Below are positions 45,225 to 53,860 of a DNA stretch of 64,000 nt, piece by piece. The stretch is taken from NCBI RefSeq assembly GCF_003999995.1, contig NZ_RJAD01000001.1:1674001-1738000 (forward strand). The letters run 5' to 3'. Each line of letters starts with the position of its first letter. The first letter of the stretch is position 1. The DNA is from Microbacterium sulfonylureivorans (GTDB lineage Bacteria > Actinomycetota > Actinomycetes > Actinomycetales > Microbacteriaceae). The translations under genes were made by a program, and so were the position numbers. Under the pieces are notes generated by a model, which was not told the DNA's origin, did not search any database, and saw nothing but the letters and a program-made list of their open reading frames with translations.

Positions 45225-47745
45225 CGATCTAAGGCACCTCGACCATCTCTACATCGTCGAACGTGCAGCCAACGAAGACTTCACGCGTGGCGGGCAGGGT
45301 AACCCAAAGATCCGACCCGTAGAACGTCGGGCACACGGCCTCGCGATGCGAGGTGAACTGGCTGACGTGTTTGCTGCGGCAGCGGGCGCTCGGGCGGCTG
45401 CCAGCGTCAGCGAAGAGGAACTCGCGGCACTGGGAACGGCCATCGTACTCGAGGGTGCGGATGCGACGTACCCTCTCAAACTTGAGTCGTTGAACAGACT
45501 TACCGCGCACCGCGTGAGGCCGAAGAGCCCAATGTGGCTGCTGCTCTCGGTTCATCCGGCCACGCTGGAAAAACCCGAGCGTGCCGCGGTGTGGGTCGCT
45601 GACGAGTACCGGACGAAGTTCCTTCAGCTGTTCGAGGAGTATCTGGCGAAGAACACCGCCCAGACCGGAAGCCCCGCGAACCAGGCACTGATCGCGAACA
45701 TCGCCAGGATTCGACAGGCAGTTCTGCGAGATCTATGGACCTCAACGGGTGAGCCCCCAACCCAGGGCGTCCATTGGTGGGAGCTTTGGCTCGACAGTTC
45801 GCAGCCAAGCGTAGAGGTGTTGACCGCTTTTGCCGAAGTCAACAGGTTGCGGCTGGTCCCTCGATCTTTGCGCATGCGGGACCGTGTGGTGATGTGGATT
45901 GAAGCGACGTGGGACGCCCTTCAGGTGCTGCCATTCACCAGCGTTCCCATTGCTGAAGTGCGCAAGCCGGAGTTCGTTGACACAGTGTCGGATCTCCCGC
46001 CGGAGGATCAGGACGACTTCGTTGCCGACTTGGCTGCGCGAATCGTCCCTGCTTCTGAGACCGGTCCATACGTGACTCACCTCGATTCGGGTGTCTTTCA
46101 GGCGCATGTCTTGATTCGCAACTCGCTGGCCGTAGAGGACGTCTACACGGTCGTAGGAGCCTCGGGGGCAGATGTAAACGGCCATGGGACGTCAATGGCT
46201 GGGTTGGCGCTGTTCGGTGACCTCGATGAGGCGCTGATGTCCGGCGCGTCGATTTCGCTCTCTCACAGGCTCGAGTCGGTGAGGATCATTCCCGGGGTGG
46301 GTGAGCCCGCTCATGACCCACTCGACTTTGGGACCGCCACCGCTAACGCAATCGCGCTCCCGGAGATTGCCGCTGTTCGTCCCCGCGTCTTTTGCCTGCC
46401 GGTGAGCGCAAGGCCGGATCACCCGGGCGAGCCCACGCTATGGTCGTCGACGGTGGACGCGCTCGCGATGGGCACTGGTGTCGTGCGTGATGGCACTGAG
46501 CTTCAACTGCTCGCGGCGCCCGATCCAGACGCCGCAAGATTGATCCTCGTAGCCACAGGAAATGTCGACTCCTACCAGCTGGATCACCGCGCCGAATCCG
46601 ACACCTCCGCCATCGAGGACCCAGCGCAGGCGTGGAACGCACTCACCGTGTCTGCCTTCACGAACCTCGCTGATGCCCCGACGGATCCCGCGTACGACGG
46701 TTGGGAAGCGCTGGCAAAGCCGGGCGAGTTGTCGCCTCACAGTCGAACATCGGTGATGTTCGGTGGTCGCAAGTGGCCGATCAAGCCAGACATCTGCATG
46801 GAAGGCGGGAATGTACTCACAGATGGCACCTCCGGATTCGAGGACCGCCATCCCACGGTCTCGCTGCGCAGCGCGGGCACCGCGTCCGATCTCGCCCTGA
46901 GCACAGCGAACGCCACGAGCGCTGCGACCGCGCAAGCAGCCAGGCTCGCCGCTCTCGCGATGGCGCGCTACCCGTCCTACTGGCCGGAGACCGTTCGAGG
47001 ACTGCTCACACACTCGGCCGAATGGTCCGACCCCATGTGGCAGGAGATTGACCGCGCGGGCAACAAGTCGGATCGTCTGTCGCTTCTGCGCAGATACGGA
47101 TGGGGTATCCCAACAGAAGCCGCTGTGCTGAACTCGTCGAACCACGCCGTCACGCTCGTAACCCAAGACCAGTTTGTCCCCTTCGACGGCCCGGAGTACC
47201 GCATGCGGCACTTCCGACTTCATTCCTTGCCGTGGCCGCGTGAAACCCTTGAGCAACTGGGCGATGTCACGGTCCGGCTCCGCGTAACGCTTTCCTACTT
47301 CGTCGAGCCGTCGGCCTCCCGCCGCGGTTGGCGGAGGCGATACTCGTATGCGTCGCACGGACTGCGATTCGATCTTCAGGGCTCGCTGGAGACGGAGCGT
47401 GAATTCGTTGCCCGAGTCAATCGCGATGCACAGGACGACGAGCAAGGAACCGGCAGTCGAGGCTCCGGAGCGTCGAATCGGTGGCTCGTTGGGCCGAACC
47501 AGCGGCACCTCGGATCGCTCCATCAAGATGAGTGGTCCGGGTTTGGGTCGGAACTGGCAGCGACAGGTTCGTTGGCCGTGTACCCGGTCGGGGGATGGTG
47601 GAAGAACAACGGCCGCACCGACCGAGTCTCGCGCCCGATCCGGTACTCGCTCCTGGTGTCGCTGCAGACCGACGAAGTGAGCGTCGACCTCTACACCCCG
47701 ATCGCAACCCAGATTCGCATCCCGATCGAGATTGTCGCTGGATAG
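45187..47745 (+). CDS. ietS: Subtilisin-like serine protease of an IetAS-type defence pair
   Basis: An 852-aa S8-family protease without signal peptide, so cytoplasmic. The catalytic Asp is in THLDSGV (about 300), His in VNGHGTSMAG (about 331), the oxyanion Asn in VATGNVD (about 460), and Ser in NATSAATAQAA (about 577). The N-terminus HLDHLYIVERAANEDFTRGG and the long region to about 290 match the IetS layout. The ATPase is thought to control the protease during infection; the target is unknown. ATG 45187 overlaps the ATPase by 38 bp; TTG 45217 is an alternative start. Confidence 0.8.
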   Translation: MRSPSVGGRVLVDDLRHLDHLYIVERAANEDFTRGGQGNPKIRPVERRAHGLAMRGELADVFAAAAGARAAASVSEEELAALGTAIVLEGADATYPLKLESLNRLTAHRVRPKSPMWLLLSVHPATLEKPERAAVWVADEYRTKFLQLFEEYLAKNTAQTGSPANQALIANIARIRQAVLRDLWTSTGEPPTQGVHWWELWLDSSQPSVEVLTAFAEVNRLRLVPRSLRMRDRVVMWIEATWDALQVLPFTSVPIAEVRKPEFVDTVSDLPPEDQDDFVADLAARIVPASETGPYVTHLDSGVFQAHVLIRNSLAVEDVYTVVGASGADVNGHGTSMAGLALFGDLDEALMSGASISLSHRLESVRIIPGVGEPAHDPLDFGTATANAIALPEIAAVRPRVFCLPVSARPDHPGEPTLWSSTVDALAMGTGVVRDGTELQLLAAPDPDAARLILVATGNVDSYQLDHRAESDTSAIEDPAQAWNALTVSAFTNLADAPTDPAYDGWEALAKPGELSPHSRTSVMFGGRKWPIKPDICMEGGNVLTDGTSGFEDRHPTVSLRSAGTASDLALSTANATSAATAQAARLAALAMARYPSYWPETVRGLLTHSAEWSDPMWQEIDRAGNKSDRLSLLRRYGWGIPTEAAVLNSSNHAVTLVTQDQFVPFDGPEYRMRHFRLHSLPWPRETLEQLGDVTVRLRVTLSYFVEPSASRRGWRRRYSYASHGLRFDLQGSLETEREFVARVNRDAQDDEQGTGSRGSGASNRWLVGPNQRHLGSLHQDEWSGFGSELAATGSLAVYPVGGWWKNNGRTDRVSRPIRYSLLVSLQTDEVSVDLYTPIATQIRIPIEIVAG

Positions 47746-47780
47746 CTCGAACGTTGGCGAGCGCGCCAGCCACGACAGCA

Positions 47781-47814
47781 AGCACGACAGCAATGCAAGC
47801 ACCACAGCAATGCA
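47781..47814. repeat. Two tandem 17-bp repeats upstream of the relaxase, oriT candidate
   Basis: AGCACGACAGCAATGCA (47781-47797) is followed directly by AGCACCACAGCAATGCA (47798-47814), one mismatch, with a partial copy AGCCACGACAGCA just before. The array lies 60 bp upstream of the MobF relaxase start. Iterated sites next to a relaxase gene often belong to oriT. This is positional inference. Confidence 0.45.
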
Positions 47815-47873
47815 CGCAGGCACTTTCTGTGAATCCCGTTCCGAGATAGGCAAAACGGGCGTACCCTGGGCGC

Positions 47874-50603
47874 ATGCGAGGTGGCCTCGAGAGGTGGAAG
47901 CGAGGTTCTGACTCCCAGGGCGTGAGTCAGGCGATGGCCTACGCATTCAAGGCCACGTGCGACTCCCACCGACCAGCGTCAGCCGGCGTGGATGCGCTCA
48001 CCGGGTACAGTGCGGAGCCGACAGGCACGCGGTTTGTCGTGGACTCCGGCGTGATCTCGTCAGACAGCTTGGATGCAGCGCAGCTACGGGTTTGGGTGGA
48101 CGGGAGTGACCCGACGACGGGGGAGCGACGCGGAAGGGAGCTGATGTCGCCGGATGCTGATCTGGTGCTGGACGGCACGATCAACGCACCGAAGTCGTAC
48201 AGCATCGCCGCGCTCCTCGACGAGGATCTGTCGGCGGAGTTCGAGGCTCTGCAGGACCGGCTTCGTGACCAGATCATCACGACGTGGCAGCGGGAATTGA
48301 ACGCGCGCCGTGGCGCCGGCGGCAGGGTCCGGGAGAGCATCCAGCGGGTTGAGGTGGTGGAGTTGCAGCACCGCCGGTCCCGCGCACTGGACCCGCACAT
48401 CCATCGGCACTTGTGGTTGAACGTGCGGGTGCTGGGGGATGACGGTCAGTGGTCGAACGTGGATTCTCGGGTGGCGATGAGGTTGCACACGGTGATCAAC
48501 GCGGAGGGCGACCTGGCTGCTCGCACCGACCCGGGATGGCTTGCCGCCCTCGCGCGCCACGGCTACACCCTGAACAAGTCCGGGGAAATTGCGGAGCTCG
48601 CACACTTGGTTCGGCCGGTGTCGCGGCGGTCGAACCAGATCGAAGCCAACCGTGCCGCGCTGCTCGCGCAATGGCGGGCAGATCATGACGGCGAGCAGCC
48701 GGGCTACGGCGTTCTGCACCAGATCGATCGTCGCGCCTGGGCCACCGGCCGTCCCAACAAGCCGGACGCGATCGATGAGGAGACGTGGCAGCAGATGGTT
48801 CTGCGCGAGCTGGCTTTGGTTGATTCCCGCGTTACCGATCGCCGGGCTACGCGAGTGGTCCGATCGGTGCCGGTCGGATCCCTCGACCGGGACCTACTGG
48901 CGGCGATGGCGGTCGTCGACGCCGACGACCGGTCGACCTCGAGCAGCGGACGGTTCAGCCGTTTCGACCTGCGCGCCGGCGCCATCAGAGCGATCTCGCA
49001 ATCGGGAGTGGTCGCGCACCGCGAGTTGCTTGACGACGTCATCGCTGATGTGACGGGACGGGCGATCCGGACTGTAGTTTCGTTGCTGCCTGCCGAAGAT
49101 GAGGTTCCTGATCATGTGAAGGCGTTGATCGCACCGACGACTGTGCGGCTGAAGGTGCGGCTGGCCAACCACCTCGATCGGCTCGCAGCGCCCGGCACCC
49201 CCGTGCCCGCCGCCACGGTCCACAAGGTCGCCCATTTGCTCGGCACCCCAAAGCTTGACTCAGCACAGGCCGCGGCGATCGGCGCGATCGCCGGAACGGA
49301 TCGGCTGGTCACCGTCACCGGACCTGCCGGCACCGGCAAAACCACCATGCTGCGGGTCGCGAACCGGCTCATCCAACAGCAAGGCGGCCGCATGATCGTC
49401 GTCGCCCCCACGAAGAAAGCCGCCACGGTCGCTGCGCGCGAGATCGCCACGGCCACGTCCAGCGTGCACGCACTGCTCCACGATCACGGCTACCGCTGGC
49501 ACCGCGACGCCTCCGGCGCACAAAAGTGGCTCCGGCTGACCGCGGGCGAGGTGGACCCGACTACCGGCGCACCCTACAGCGGGCCTACCCGCTACGCGCT
49601 AACACCAGCGGATCGGATCGTCGTCGATGAAGCCGGGATGGTCGACCTGCACACGGCGACCGCGCTTACCGAACTCGCACTGGAAACCGGCGCCAGCATC
49701 GCACTCGTTGGCGATCCCTTCCAGGCGCTCCCAGTCGGCCACGCCGGCGCGATGGCCGCCGCGACCCGTCGAGCCACCGCCACCATCGAACTCACCAGCG
49801 TCCACCGATTCGACAACCCCGACTACGCCGCACTCACCCTGCGACTACGCAACCCCGGCGACCAAGCTACCGCCCTTCAGGTCGCGGCCGACCTCGACGC
49901 GACCGGTCACGTGCGCCGCGTCGACAACGCTGACGCCGCCCGCGACGCGATGATCCAGGAGTACTTCCACTGGTCATCGCGCGGCTCTCGGGTGTGCCTC
50001 GTCACCGGCAGCAACGCCGAAGCCGACGCGATCAACGAAGCGATACAGCTCCGCCGCATCGAAGAAGGCCGTCTTGACCCACGCACCGCCGCAACCGGCC
50101 ACGACGGTCAACAACTCCTCGTCGGCGACACCGTCCAAACCCGGCGCAACGACCGAGCCGCCGGCGTCGAAAACCGCGCCACCTGGACCATCCGCGCCAT
50201 CCACCACGACACGATCGACCTGATGTCACCCACGGACAGCAGCGACATCCGCCGCGTACCGCTCACCTACGCCGCCGAACACATCCACCTCGCCTACGCC
50301 TCCACCGTCCACGGCATCCAAGGAGAGACCAGTGATGCCTCCATCGTGGGACCAGACGTCGACGCCTCCGGCCTCTACGTCGGTCTCACCCGCGGGCGTC
50401 ACCACAACCTCGTCCTCGCAGTTGCTGGCACGGACGCGGCCAGCCGCGAGCAACTCGCCGGTTGCATGCTGCGTGGAAGCCGGGAACTTACTCTGGTCGA
50501 CTCGGTCGAGGCAGCTCGCGCCGAACACCGGCGCGCAGCGCACACCAACCAGGCCGCACCGCTCACGGCGCCATCAACCCTTTCGGCCGGTATCGGGATT
50601 TGA
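47874..50603 (+). CDS. MobF-family conjugative relaxase-helicase (TraA/TrwC-like)
   Basis: A 909-aa bifunctional transfer protein. The N-terminal relaxase domain (about 20-290) has the metal-binding His triad HIHRH (165-169), with Tyr23 in AMAYAF as a plausible nicking tyrosine. TINAPKSYSIAALL is the conserved F-P-K-S region. The RecD-like helicase has Walker A GPAGTGKTT (about 482), DEAGMVD and a final VYVGLTRGRH motif (about 835). It nicks oriT and unwinds the transferred strand. It is shorter than many actinobacterial TraA proteins, which run past 1100 aa. It is separated from the T4SS block by cargo. Confidence 0.9.
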   Translation: MRGGLERWKRGSDSQGVSQAMAYAFKATCDSHRPASAGVDALTGYSAEPTGTRFVVDSGVISSDSLDAAQLRVWVDGSDPTTGERRGRELMSPDADLVLDGTINAPKSYSIAALLDEDLSAEFEALQDRLRDQIITTWQRELNARRGAGGRVRESIQRVEVVELQHRRSRALDPHIHRHLWLNVRVLGDDGQWSNVDSRVAMRLHTVINAEGDLAARTDPGWLAALARHGYTLNKSGEIAELAHLVRPVSRRSNQIEANRAALLAQWRADHDGEQPGYGVLHQIDRRAWATGRPNKPDAIDEETWQQMVLRELALVDSRVTDRRATRVVRSVPVGSLDRDLLAAMAVVDADDRSTSSSGRFSRFDLRAGAIRAISQSGVVAHRELLDDVIADVTGRAIRTVVSLLPAEDEVPDHVKALIAPTTVRLKVRLANHLDRLAAPGTPVPAATVHKVAHLLGTPKLDSAQAAAIGAIAGTDRLVTVTGPAGTGKTTMLRVANRLIQQQGGRMIVVAPTKKAATVAAREIATATSSVHALLHDHGYRWHRDASGAQKWLRLTAGEVDPTTGAPYSGPTRYALTPADRIVVDEAGMVDLHTATALTELALETGASIALVGDPFQALPVGHAGAMAAATRRATATIELTSVHRFDNPDYAALTLRLRNPGDQATALQVAADLDATGHVRRVDNADAARDAMIQEYFHWSSRGSRVCLVTGSNAEADAINEAIQLRRIEEGRLDPRTAATGHDGQQLLVGDTVQTRRNDRAAGVENRATWTIRAIHHDTIDLMSPTDSSDIRRVPLTYAAEHIHLAYASTVHGIQGETSDASIVGPDVDASGLYVGLTRGRHHNLVLAVAGTDAASREQLAGCMLRGSRELTLVDSVEAARAEHRRAAHTNQAAPLTAPSTLSAGIGI

Positions 50604-50731
50604 CCAACGCGGGGCGTTGACCAAGCGAATGACCGCGCCGGTCTAACGCCCGCCCGCAAAGCTCCTCTTCGCGTCGCCCCGTCGGCAGAACGCAACCCCG
50701 GGCGTCGCTTGCTCGGGTTTCTACGTTGGCG

Positions 50732-51292
50732 TTATCGGTGCGCGGGATGCGCGCGCCGATAAGCCCCGGTCATGTTGATTCGCCAGGTGACCATGTCTTC
50801 GCTGACTCCGTATCTTCTGGCGATCTCGCTGGGCTCGCTTCCGCGCCGAAGCGCGGTGACGAGGCCCAATTCGTGGATCAGCAGTGCTCCTGCCATCCAC
50901 TGCGCCTGGTCTTCCATCACTTGATCCCACTCGCGGCAGCCCGAACCGTCTACCGCCGGCGTGGGGTCGTGCAGGAGAAGGCCGTGGCCGAGCTCGTGGC
51001 AGATGTTGCTCGCCTGACGGGCGGGGGAGTGAGCGTCGTTATGCAGGATGACGCGACCGGACCCGTGGAAGACGGTCACTCCTGAGAACGCGGCGGGATC
51101 ACGGGTGAGGAAGTAGTCAGCCGCTGCAGGGTTCTCTTCGCGCAGCTCGGAAAGCTTGCGGACCGGAATCGCGAGGTACTCAGCCAGAGCCAGTGGCTCG
51201 AGCCGGTCAAACGGGCTCAAGCCCAGCTCCTCGCGGGTCTCGTAGGCGAGGTCGGTGACGTGCTTCTTGACGAACCCGGCAGGCGGTGGCAT
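50732..51292 (-). CDS. ImmA/IrrE-family metallo-endopeptidase
   Basis: A 186-aa zinc protease-like protein. HELGH at 99-103 (NICHELGHGLLLH) with a downstream Glu in QVMEDQAQWMAGALL (about 127) forms the zinc site. The C-terminal EIARRYGVSEDMVTWRINMTG is helix-turn-helix-like, as in many ImmA proteins. ImmA-type proteases cleave a cognate XRE repressor on DNA damage or other cues. The XRE gene lies 25 bp upstream in the same operon. Its stop lies in a hairpin (50732-50762) that may terminate transcription. Confidence 0.88.
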   Translation of the reverse strand: MPPPAGFVKKHVTDLAYETREELGLSPFDRLEPLALAEYLAIPVRKLSELREENPAAADYFLTRDPAAFSGVTVFHGSGRVILHNDAHSPARQASNICHELGHGLLLHDPTPAVDGSGCREWDQVMEDQAQWMAGALLIHELGLVTALRRGSEPSEIARRYGVSEDMVTWRINMTGAYRRAHPAHR

Positions 51293-51317
51293 CTGAGCCC
51301 TCCAATGATGTGCGCGG

Positions 51318-51668
51318 CTATTTCTTCCGGAACTGGTTGTAAGAGGTGGCGATGATGCTCTCTAGCGCGTTCGCTGCATCCGCGGAGAGGTTCTTGTCCG
51401 CGCGAAGGTAGGTGGAGATCATCGCCATCGTTTCCGGCTCTCCATCGGCCTCGCCTCTCTTCACAAAGGTGTCAGCGTTCAGACCGCTCCACGCAGCGAG
51501 TGCTGCTAGCCCGTCGACGTCCGGACGTTTGCCCTGGGCCATCCGGGTGAGGGTGGAGGCGCTGACGCCGGCTTGCTCGGCGACTTGCTTCCACGTCAGG
51601 CGTCGTGCTTCTCGTGTTTGGTTGAGGGCTGCGTAGAAGGCGGCGGCGTCGAAGGTGCCCTTGGCCAT
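51318..51668 (-). CDS. XRE-family repressor, partner of the ImmA-like protease
   Basis: A 116-aa protein. HTH at about 17-70 (RRLTWKQVAEQAGVSASTLTRMAQGKRPDVDGLAALAAWSG) followed by a helical C-terminus. ATG 51668 follows AAAGGGACACTC; the open frame to 51764 crosses the operator region and is not coding. It is divergent from the ubiquitin-like operon, with two 16-bp direct repeats in the 95-bp gap, so it most likely represses that operon and itself. Confidence 0.85.
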   Translation of the reverse strand: MAKGTFDAAAFYAALNQTREARRLTWKQVAEQAGVSASTLTRMAQGKRPDVDGLAALAAWSGLNADTFVKRGEADGEPETMAMISTYLRADKNLSADAANALESIIATSYNQFRKK

Positions 51669-51686
51669 GAGTGTCCCTTTCAATTC

Positions 51687-51734
51687 GACTTTCGCAATCA
51701 TGGTGTAGAATAGCATTTGACTCTTGCAATCGTG
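51687..51734. promoter_or_regulatory. Two 16-bp direct repeats between the XRE gene and the ubiquitin-like operon
   Basis: GACTTTCGCAATCATG (51687-51702) and GACTCTTGCAATCGTG (51719-51734) match at 13 of 16 positions and start exactly 32 bp apart, about three helical turns, so both face the same side of DNA. TAGAAT (51706-51711) and TTGACT (51717-51722) between or across them look like promoter elements. This is a likely operator pair for the XRE protein. Confidence 0.65.
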
Positions 51735-51763
51735 AGGGTTCCAGACTAGAGCAAGGAGCAGCA

Positions 51764-52024
51764 ATGTCCACCACCGCCGCAGACAAGACCAAGAACCAGG
51801 TCATCACTATCACCGTCAACCGCAAGCCGGTCGACCTGCCGGAGAAGCACGTCACCGGGCTCGCCATCAAGGAAGCCGCCATCGCGCAGGGCGTGGCGAT
51901 CCAGCTGGACTTCCAGCTGTCGGAGAAGAAGGGCCAGAAGTTCCGCCCCATCGCCGACACCGACACCGTCACCGTCAAGACCGGCGACGAGTTCCGTGCG
52001 GTGACCGGCGAGGACAACTCCTGA
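51764..52024 (+). CDS. Ubiquitin-like protein (single multi-ubiquitin-type beta-grasp domain)
   Basis: An 86-aa protein. Residues 12-80 form one beta-grasp domain of the multi-ubiquitin type: ITITVNRKPVDLPEKHVTG, LAIKEAAIAQGVAI, QLDFQLSEKKGQKFRPIADT, DTVTVKTGDEFRAV. It ends AVTGEDNS, without the C-terminal Gly-Gly of ubiquitin; Gly82 precedes a four-residue tail. It is the predicted modifier of the downstream E1/E2 system. ATG 51764 follows AGCAAGGAGCAGCA; upstream in-frame codons lie in the operator. The next gene starts 2 bp after its stop. Confidence 0.85.
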   Translation: MSTTAADKTKNQVITITVNRKPVDLPEKHVTGLAIKEAAIAQGVAIQLDFQLSEKKGQKFRPIADTDTVTVKTGDEFRAVTGEDNS

Positions 52025-52026
52025 CC

Positions 52027-52428
52027 ATGGCACTCTCCCTGGAAGTTGCGGAAGCCCTCGAGCAACTCACCGAATCCTTTCCCGACGCCCTCGTCACACA
52101 TCGTGAGGACGGCACCGGGGGAGCCTTCGTCAAGGTCGACCCCCTTCCCCTCGGGGACCGCTTCAACCTCCGCTCCTCCTGGGTGGGGTTTCATCTGGTC
52201 TACAGCTATCCCGAAGCTCAGGTGTACCCGCACTTCTGCGCGCCCGGGCTCACGCTGCTGGATGGCACGCCGCTGCAGGCTCACGATGGATTCCAGCAGA
52301 CTACCTGGGGGCTTGAGGGCGCTATCGAACCGGTCACCCAGCTCTCCCGCAGCAGCCGGCAGTGGGACCCCATGAACGACACCGCGGCATCCAAGCTGCA
52401 TCGGATCCTGAATTGGCTGCGCGGATGA
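52027..52428 (+). CDS. E2-like (prokaryotic UBC-fold) protein
   Basis: A 133-aa protein. SWVGFHLVYSYPEAQVYPHFCAPGL (51-75, described in parts: the strand WVGFHLVYSYP and the YPHF turn) resembles the E2 core strand and Y-P motif. The end SRSSRQWDPMNDTAASKLHRILNWL supplies terminal helices. Cys71 is the only cysteine and the only candidate for a thioester. The family is known from multi-ubiquitin operons in bacteria. It lies 2 bp after the Ubl gene and overlaps the E1 gene as ATGA. Confidence 0.72.
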   Translation: MALSLEVAEALEQLTESFPDALVTHREDGTGGAFVKVDPLPLGDRFNLRSSWVGFHLVYSYPEAQVYPHFCAPGLTLLDGTPLQAHDGFQQTTWGLEGAIEPVTQLSRSSRQWDPMNDTAASKLHRILNWLRG

Positions 52429-53858
52429 ACGCCCCCTGGTCGGTTCGCATCACCCAGAACGATTGGCACGCCCTGGCGGCGCACCTGTTCCCCGGCGACC
52501 GCGACGAACACGCTGCGATCCTCCGCTGCGGACTTGCCCGCACGCCCCGAGGGAACCGGCTGCTTGTACACGACGTCCTGTACGCCGTCGACGGTACCGA
52601 CTACGTCCCCGGCGACCGCGGCTACCGCAAGCTCACCCCAGAGTTCGTCCTCGAGGCAGCGGAGTCCTGCGCGGACGACGAGCTCGTCTATGTTGCCGTG
52701 CACTGTCACGGCGGCACGGAACGGGTGGAGTTCTCCGAGATTGACATGGCATCGCATGAACGCGGCTATCCGGCACTGCTGGACATCACCGACCGCCCTG
52801 CCGTCGGAGCGTTAGTGTTCGCCCGCAACGCCGTCGCTGGCGACATCTGGCTCGCCGACGGCACTCGCGTCCCCATTGATCACCTGCAGGTCCTCGGCCG
52901 GCCCCAGACCCGGCTGCATCCCGAGCCACGCCGCCCCGCTCACGCTGGTGAAGCGTTCGACCGCCAGTCCCGCATTTTCGGGGACCGCGGCCAGCACATC
53001 CTCGCTACCCAACGCGTCGCCATCATCGGTCTCGGCGGTGCCGGCTCTCTAATCAACGAATACCTTGCCCGTCTTGGCGTGGGAGAGATTCTTGTGATCG
53101 ACCCAGACCGGATCGAGATGTCCAACCTGTCCCGCGTCGTGGGAGCGCGCCGAGGGGATGCCTGGAGCCTGCTTACCACCGAAAATCGGCCGGAGTGGTT
53201 GCGACGGATCGGCCGGCGGCTCTCTGCTCCCAAAGTGAAGATCGCGGCGCGTGTGGCGCGGGAGGCGTCCCGGACCGTCACCGTCACCGCCGTGTTCGAC
53301 GACGTGCTCGAGCCCGATGTCGCAGAGTTGCTCCTGGACTGCGATCACATCTTCCTCGCCGCGGATTCTCACTCGGCGCGCCGGCTGGTCGACGCCCTCA
53401 CCCATCAGTACTTCATCCCCAACACGCAGGTCGGCGCGAAGGTGTCTCTCGTGAAGGACACGGGCGATATCGCCGATATTTTCTCCGCCGTCCGCGCCAG
53501 CGTCCCGGGAGATGGGTGTCTGCGCTGCGCGCAGCTGATCAACCCGGTCCTCCTTCAGGAGGAAGCCAAGAGTCATGGCGAACGCCGCCGACAGCGCTAC
53601 CTCGACGATGACGATGTGCCTGCACCCAGCGTCATCACCCTCAACGCACTGGCCGCCGCGCACGCGGTCAACGACTGGATGATGAGCATCACCGGCCTGA
53701 CCTCCGATCTCGTGGAGCCCCACCGCTGGATCACCATTCACCCGCTCACTGACGAGATCGTCGAGTACGCACAACGACACCACCCCAGTTGCCCCAACTG
53801 CGGACTCGGGCGTTTCGCCCGCGGCGATGCCAGACGCCTTCCCACAAAGGTCCGCTGA
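52425..53858 (+). CDS. JAB-peptidase/E1 (ThiF-fold) fusion protein
   Basis: A 477-aa protein. Residues 1-155 are a JAMM metallopeptidase: Glu28, His93-x-His95, Ser104 and Asp107. Residues 175-477 are a ThiF-type adenylating domain: nucleotide motif IGLGGAGS (201-208), DPDRIEMSNLSR (226-237), Lys272 and Asp314. A zinc site is formed by Cys365/Cys368 and Cys456/Cys459. No extra Cys lies in the crossover region where an E1 catalytic Cys is expected. It should process and adenylate the ubiquitin-like protein. ATG 52425 overlaps the E2 stop. Confidence 0.88.
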   Translation: MNAPWSVRITQNDWHALAAHLFPGDRDEHAAILRCGLARTPRGNRLLVHDVLYAVDGTDYVPGDRGYRKLTPEFVLEAAESCADDELVYVAVHCHGGTERVEFSEIDMASHERGYPALLDITDRPAVGALVFARNAVAGDIWLADGTRVPIDHLQVLGRPQTRLHPEPRRPAHAGEAFDRQSRIFGDRGQHILATQRVAIIGLGGAGSLINEYLARLGVGEILVIDPDRIEMSNLSRVVGARRGDAWSLLTTENRPEWLRRIGRRLSAPKVKIAARVAREASRTVTVTAVFDDVLEPDVAELLLDCDHIFLAADSHSARRLVDALTHQYFIPNTQVGAKVSLVKDTGDIADIFSAVRASVPGDGCLRCAQLINPVLLQEEAKSHGERRRQRYLDDDDVPAPSVITLNALAAAHAVNDWMMSITGLTSDLVEPHRWITIHPLTDEIVEYAQRHHPSCPNCGLGRFARGDARRLPTKVR

Positions 53859-53860
53859 AG

